Assembly (NCBI RefSeq): GCF_014656075.1
Contig: NZ_BNBS01000046.1
Coordinates: 1-60,044, forward strand
Reading direction: 5' to 3'
Origin: Streptomyces hydrogenans
GTDB taxonomy: Bacteria > Actinomycetota > Actinomycetes > Streptomycetales > Streptomycetaceae
DNA: 60,044 bases
Below are positions 57,001 through 60,044 of this stretch, in pieces (position 1 is the first letter of the stretch; each line of letters starts with the position of its first letter). A program made the position numbers and the translations under genes. The notes below the pieces were generated by a model, which did no database searches, had not been told where the DNA came from, and saw only the letters and a list, made by a program, of their open reading frames with translations.

Positions 57001-59861
57001 TGGACCTGGCGCTGGTGATCGGCGTCAACGGGGTGAGCGGCCCGCTGTTCGCCCGCCTGCACGCGGGTGACGGGGACGGGCGGCCGGCCGAAGGGGCGTT
57101 CGCCCTGCTGCTCTGCCGGGCGTCGGTCGCGGGTGCGCGCGGCTGGCCGGTGCTGGGGCGACTGGCACCGCTGCTCGACGCGTTGCCCGCCGCGCCCGAG
57201 GCCCACGCCGGCTGGAGCTACCGGGGGGCCGACGACCTGGTCGGCGTGGTGCGGCAGCTCGCCGCACCCACGGGGCCGGTCGCGGAACGGTCGCCGGCGG
57301 AGGAGGAGCGGAAACCCGTCGCGGCCCCGGCCGTGACGTGGCGCCACACCCTGCGCTGGGAGCGGCGGGGCACGGACGGCTCGCCCGCCCGTCCGCTGCC
57401 CGCCGGGGCGCTGGTCCTCGCCGGTCCGCGGCACGCCGCCGCCCTGCGTCCCGTGGTGGAGGCGGCGGGACCGTCCGGCCGGCTGGTGACGCTGGACGCC
57501 GGGCAGGACCCGCAGGAGGTCGTCGACGCCGTCCTGGCCGCACGCCCGGAGGGGTTCGCGCACCTGCGGGTCGTGGTCGATCTGCACGCCTGCGACGCCT
57601 GGCCCGCGCCGCCGTCGCCCGGACTCCTGGCGCTCCAGGAGGGCGCGTTCTGGGCCGTACGGCAGCTGCGCGACCGGCTCACGGCCGACGGGACCTGCGG
57701 CGTGGCCGTGATGGCGCCGTTCGACGGCGGCCATCCCCCGCCGCACGCCCAGCTGTTCACCGGGTTCGTCAAATCCCTGGCCTGGGAGCTGACCGGGTGC
57801 ACCGTGCGCGCCGTGGTCGGCGACACCACCGCGGCGCGCGGGGCGCTCGCCGCGCTGGAGGACGAGCTCGCCCGCCCGGCCGACGGCCCGCCCGTCGGCC
57901 GCCACCGCGCGGACGCCCGGTTCGCGCAGCGCCTCGTCGAGAGCCCGGCGCTGCGTCCGGCGGACGGGCCGCCGCTGGAGGCGCGGGCCGTGGTCGTCGC
58001 CACCGGCTGGGCGCGGGGCATCACCGCCGCCTGCCTGCTCGGTCTGGCCCGCCGCACGCCGCTGCGCGTGCACCTCGTGGGCTCCAGCCGGCTCGGCGAC
58101 CTGCCCGACGGGCTGCTCGACGCCGCCGAGGACGAACTGCCCGCCGCCCGGGCCCGGTACATCACCGCCGAGCGCGACCGTCGGCCGGACCGGCCCGTAC
58201 GGGAGGTCAACGCCGCCTTCGACCGGCTCCTGCACGCCCGCGAGTCGGCCCTCACGCTGCGGGCCCTGCGGGCGCTGTGCGGCGACGACCGGGTGCACTT
58301 CCACACCTGCGACCTCACCGACGCCCGGGCCGTGCGGGCGCTCGCGGACGCCGTCCGCGCCCACGAGGGCCGCGTCGACCTGCTCGTCAACGGCGCCGGG
58401 CTGCACCACCCGGGCGACATCGTGCGCAAGACCCTGCCCGGGATGCGGTGCGTCCGCGACGTGAAGCTGTACGGCCACCACCACCTGCGGTCCGCCTTCA
58501 CCGGGGCGCTCGCCCCGCGCCTGTGGTGCAACTTCGGGTCCGTCACCGGGGTCGCGGGACTGCCCGGCGAGAGCGACTACTCCCCGGCCAACGACTTCCT
58601 GTCCGGTGCCGCCCAGGCCGGTCCGCCGGGCGAGTTCACCATCGCCTGGACGGTCTGGGACGAGACCGGGCTCGGCTCCGGGGCGATCGTCCAGTCCTAC
58701 ACCGCCCGCACCGCGCGCCTGTCGCGCATGACCACCGCGGAGGGCGTCGACCACTTCCTGGCCGAACTGGGCCGCCGCGCGGACCCCGGACCCGGCACGG
58801 ATCCCCGGCCCGGCACGGACCCCGCCCTTCCCCCGCATCAGGACCGGCTGGTCACCTTCGTCGGCGAGGCCGAGCACCGTTCCTTCGCGCTCCGTTTCCC
58901 GGGCCTCCTCGCCCCGCCCGGGACGGCGCCGCGGCCCGCCTCCGCGGCGAACGCCCCCGGGCTCCCGGGACTGCTGCCCGAGCCCGGCGAGCACCGGAGG
59001 GAGCGGGCGAGCTGGCGGCTGGCCCTCGACCTCGGCACGCACGGCTTCCTGCGCGACCACCTCGTCGACGGGAGGCCCACGGTGCCGGGCGTGCTGCTCG
59101 CCGACCTCGCCGTCCAGGCCGCCCGCACCCTGGCGCCCGGCCTGCCCGTCCGCAGCGTCGACGACCTCGCGTTCAGCGCCTGGGTGCGGGTCCGCGCGGA
59201 CGGCCGGCCCACCCTGTTCCGCGTCGACGCCCGGCGCACCGACTCCCGGCACGCCTGCTCCGTCACCGTCACGGTCCGCTCCGACACCGTCGTCCCCGAC
59301 GGCCGGACGGTGGCGCGTAACCGCGAGCACTTCCGCGCCACCGTCCGCCTCGGCGGCACGCCCCTCGTGCCGCACGCTCCCGGCCCCCTGGCCGCGCCGT
59401 TCCTGCCGGTCGAGGACCCCTACTACTCACCCGCCTCACCGGTCCTGCTGAGCGGCGCCTTCCGCGCCACCGACCAGTGCCGCACCACCCCACTGGGGAC
59501 CACCGCACGCTGGCTGCCCGACGTGCGGGCGCTCGCCGGACTGCCGCGCCTGAGCACCCCCTGCACCCTGCTCGACAGCCTCGCCCGCACGCCGGCCCTC
59601 CAGGCGGCGCCCGACGGCCGCCGTCCCGTCCCCGTCCCCCACCACATCGAACGCATCGCCCTGTACGAGCCCGGCGACGACCGGACGCTGCTCACCCGCC
59701 ATCCGGACGGCCTCCGGCTGTACCACTCCCCCGCCACGGCGGTCAGCACCGCCGCCGCCGAGGACGGCGTCGTCGTCGCCCAGATCACCGGGATGCGCGC
59801 CACCGTGCTCGCCCACCTTCCCGCCCCCGTTCCCACCCGTGACACCGCCGCTTCCGGCTGA
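54096..59861 (+). CDS. Multidomain synthase: FabL-like ER, KS, Cys-less KS (CLF-like), KR, DH
   Basis: This 1921-aa protein probably performs the condensing and reducing steps of an iterative lipid/polyketide cycle. (1) Residues 1-265: SDR like FabL enoyl-ACP reductase, with TGGGKGVG and Tyr164-x6-Lys171. (2) Pro-rich linker, about 270-320. (3) KS, about 325-755, with Cys509 in DTACSSS, His643 in HGTGT, and Lys671/His676 in NKSVVGHTG. (4) Second KS-like domain, about 765-1025, where DTGLSS (947-952) replaces the Cys by Leu950. (5) KR, about 1290-1600, with TGWARGIT and Tyr1495 in YSPAND. (6) Hot-dog DH, about 1640-1900, with HLVDGRPTVP (His1655). It has no AT or ACP; these come from the upstream protein. 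Order recalls Pfa/Hgl and enediyne synthases but is not identical. Product unknown. Confidence 0.88.
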   Translation: MSGDRSPGAPAATDLRGKVAVVTGGGKGVGAAISRELAARGAYVVVNHFHSSGAAEDTVAAIRRAGGLARAVRASVAKREQVEALFASVADEHGGLDVLVNNAARGVFARYDDLTDVEWRRALDTNLHGARWCALAAAPLMAARGGGAIVNVSSIGAGLAMDNYLLVGVCKAALEAMTRYLAADLGPQGIRVNTASAGLLDNPTAALFPGAAELRDTCRAASPLGRLGTEEDLARLVAFLASPQAEWISGQCLLADGGLSVGRAMLTPSPAARPVRGSSPAPPAGPPPTPAAGPVPEPSPVPPPSGPVLPPVPVPRTRSAPPAEDRTVAVVGMGLVAPGADGPDTFWRRLVEGVPQFGEPGERFGLDHFWSDRDAPDRTYSRVAGYVRPVPPDGEDFLTAWTHTALVQCGAVALGSAAGARAACFVGAWSEGSQHVEESLLAEAAAEGLAAHWPTAADEDLRERLLAHLRDLYPHAGRLAEHLPAAAVRRAVDRLLPPDTPVQVVDTACSSSLYALDLGARALLDGECEVALCGGVFSLGPRYSVLFSRLRGLSRSGAVRALDGGADGVLFSDGAGFVALKRLDRARADGDRVLGVLAGFGAASDGRGRAVHAPHHTGQERALARARAVSGTPAERVDWVVAHGTGTPVGDRVERGVTHRQVPGAWCTSNKSVVGHTGWSAGVVSVVHALQALAHSVIPPQTPYRAPDDPPALRVPTGPVPWPRPSGRPRTVGVSSFGFGGTNAHLLLQDAPRPGEAAPVSLPDPAPDDPVVAVAWSAHLPGAPGAEEVARRLAAGLPPAGRRSFGDDYPAPSFAEVRMPARTVEAVDRAQLMALQAAAGLSAPDGSPWWDGLRERCGVFAAHTGVPARAPDVTLRCYAASLTATLAGRVPPGVDAGAYERATGAFLASVRGLPAPGEDTLAGLMPNVIPARVAASHDLHGPTMVLDTGLSSGRTALRAAAARLRRGEVDLALVIGVNGVSGPLFARLHAGDGDGRPAEGAFALLLCRASVAGARGWPVLGRLAPLLDALPAAPEAHAGWSYRGADDLVGVVRQLAAPTGPVAERSPAEEERKPVAAPAVTWRHTLRWERRGTDGSPARPLPAGALVLAGPRHAAALRPVVEAAGPSGRLVTLDAGQDPQEVVDAVLAARPEGFAHLRVVVDLHACDAWPAPPSPGLLALQEGAFWAVRQLRDRLTADGTCGVAVMAPFDGGHPPPHAQLFTGFVKSLAWELTGCTVRAVVGDTTAARGALAALEDELARPADGPPVGRHRADARFAQRLVESPALRPADGPPLEARAVVVATGWARGITAACLLGLARRTPLRVHLVGSSRLGDLPDGLLDAAEDELPAARARYITAERDRRPDRPVREVNAAFDRLLHARESALTLRALRALCGDDRVHFHTCDLTDARAVRALADAVRAHEGRVDLLVNGAGLHHPGDIVRKTLPGMRCVRDVKLYGHHHLRSAFTGALAPRLWCNFGSVTGVAGLPGESDYSPANDFLSGAAQAGPPGEFTIAWTVWDETGLGSGAIVQSYTARTARLSRMTTAEGVDHFLAELGRRADPGPGTDPRPGTDPALPPHQDRLVTFVGEAEHRSFALRFPGLLAPPGTAPRPASAANAPGLPGLLPEPGEHRRERASWRLALDLGTHGFLRDHLVDGRPTVPGVLLADLAVQAARTLAPGLPVRSVDDLAFSAWVRVRADGRPTLFRVDARRTDSRHACSVTVTVRSDTVVPDGRTVARNREHFRATVRLGGTPLVPHAPGPLAAPFLPVEDPYYSPASPVLLSGAFRATDQCRTTPLGTTARWLPDVRALAGLPRLSTPCTLLDSLARTPALQAAPDGRRPVPVPHHIERIALYEPGDDRTLLTRHPDGLRLYHSPATAVSTAAAEDGVVVAQITGMRATVLAHLPAPVPTRDTAASG

Positions 59862-60044
59862 GCCCCGGCGTCGGTCGGTGCCCTCGCCGGCCGGCCCGGT
59901 GGACCTCTGGTGGCACGTCGGACCCGACGCGGCGGGCCGGGGGCGCGGCCGGGCACTGCTGCGGCACGCCGTCGCGGCGCGCTGCCACCGGGAGCCCGGC
60001 ACGCCGGCCCTGGCGCCCGACGCGCGGGGGCGCCCCTCCCTCCT
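59839..60044 (+). CDS. 4'-phosphopantetheinyl transferase, partial (cut by window end)
   Basis: The first 68 codons of an Sfp-type phosphopantetheinyl transferase are visible: GPVDLWWHVGPDA near the start, then RALLRHAVAARCHREPGT and DARGRPSLL, the family's substrate-side block before the catalytic WxxKEA region, which lies outside the window. The likely start is GTG 59839, overlapping the synthase end by 23 bp; GTG 59878 is an alternative. It would attach phosphopantetheine to the upstream ACP, as PfaE does in PUFA systems and the fused PPT does in enediyne synthases. Confidence 0.8.
   Translation, partial: MTPPLPAEPRRRSVPSPAGPVDLWWHVGPDAAGRGRGRALLRHAVAARCHREPGTPALAPDARGRPSL

Noticed and set aside
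54003..59375. 1790-codon minus-strand frame opposite the large synthase
   Set aside because: Gly/Arg/Val/Ala-rich, no recognisable domain, and directly antisense to a frame with clear KS, KR and DH motifs.
1..60044. tRNA or rRNA genes
   Set aside because: I saw no cloverleaf with a terminal CCA-like end and TTCGA loop, and no conserved rRNA segments; a tRNA scan would be decisive.

Overview
The window is high-GC actinobacterial chromosome, most likely Streptomyces. The evidence is strong third-position G/C bias, GTG starts, ATGA/GTGA stop-start overlaps, many TetR/AraC/LacI/XRE regulators with divergent targets, and secreted polymer-degrading enzymes. I recognise no rRNA, tRNA, CRISPR array, integrase or insertion sequence.

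Layout. (1) 82-6787: a LacI repressor divergent from a CUT1 sugar ABC operon (lipoprotein, two permeases) ending in a GH3 glycosidase; the order matches the xylobiose locus bxlR-bxlEFG-bxlA. (2) 6910-9942: a small secreted protein, an orphan MazF/PemK-like protein, a leucine-rich-repeat-variant protein and a flavin reductase-like protein. (3) 10041-19299: what looks like a complete poly(3-hydroxybutyrate) (PHB) utilisation island. It has an extracellular depolymerase, a secreted oligomer hydrolase-like esterase, an MHS-family importer, 3-hydroxybutyrate dehydrogenase, both subunits of a 3-oxoacid CoA-transferase and a GAF/PucR regulator. Together they would convert the polymer to 3-hydroxybutyrate, acetoacetate and acetoacetyl-CoA. 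(4) 19311-52396: a mosaic of small regulator-target modules (TetR/DUF4345, cupin/AraC, serine hydrolase/TetR, SDR/TetR, MFS/TetR, Lrp/SMP-30, AraC/quinone reductase, MFS/XRE-cupin). Among them lie an ankyrin-HEAT protein, an ankyrin protein, a second MHS transporter with a PaaX-like regulator, an APH(6)-type kinase, a WS/DGAT-like acyltransferase, a methyltransferase and a GNAT. (5) 52714-60044: an unusual lipid/polyketide synthase cut by the window end.

The synthase is the most interesting item. One protein carries acyltransferase-ACP. The next (1921 aa) carries a FabL-like short-chain enoyl reductase, an intact ketosynthase, a second ketosynthase-like domain without the active-site Cys (chain-length-factor-like), a ketoreductase and a hot-dog dehydratase. 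The third gene begins as an Sfp-type phosphopantetheinyl transferase. Together they hold every activity of a fully reducing iterative cycle. The layout recalls PUFA/secondary-lipid synthases (Pfa, Hgl) and enediyne synthases but differs in domain order and in using a fused SDR-type enoyl reductase.

Many intergenic regions carry near-perfect inverted repeats that look like operators, and several carry short tandem repeats: ten CGGGT units, heptamers of CCCGGCA and GCTCTGC, and a 9-bp in-frame minisatellite. All assignments come from reading the sequence; no database search was run.
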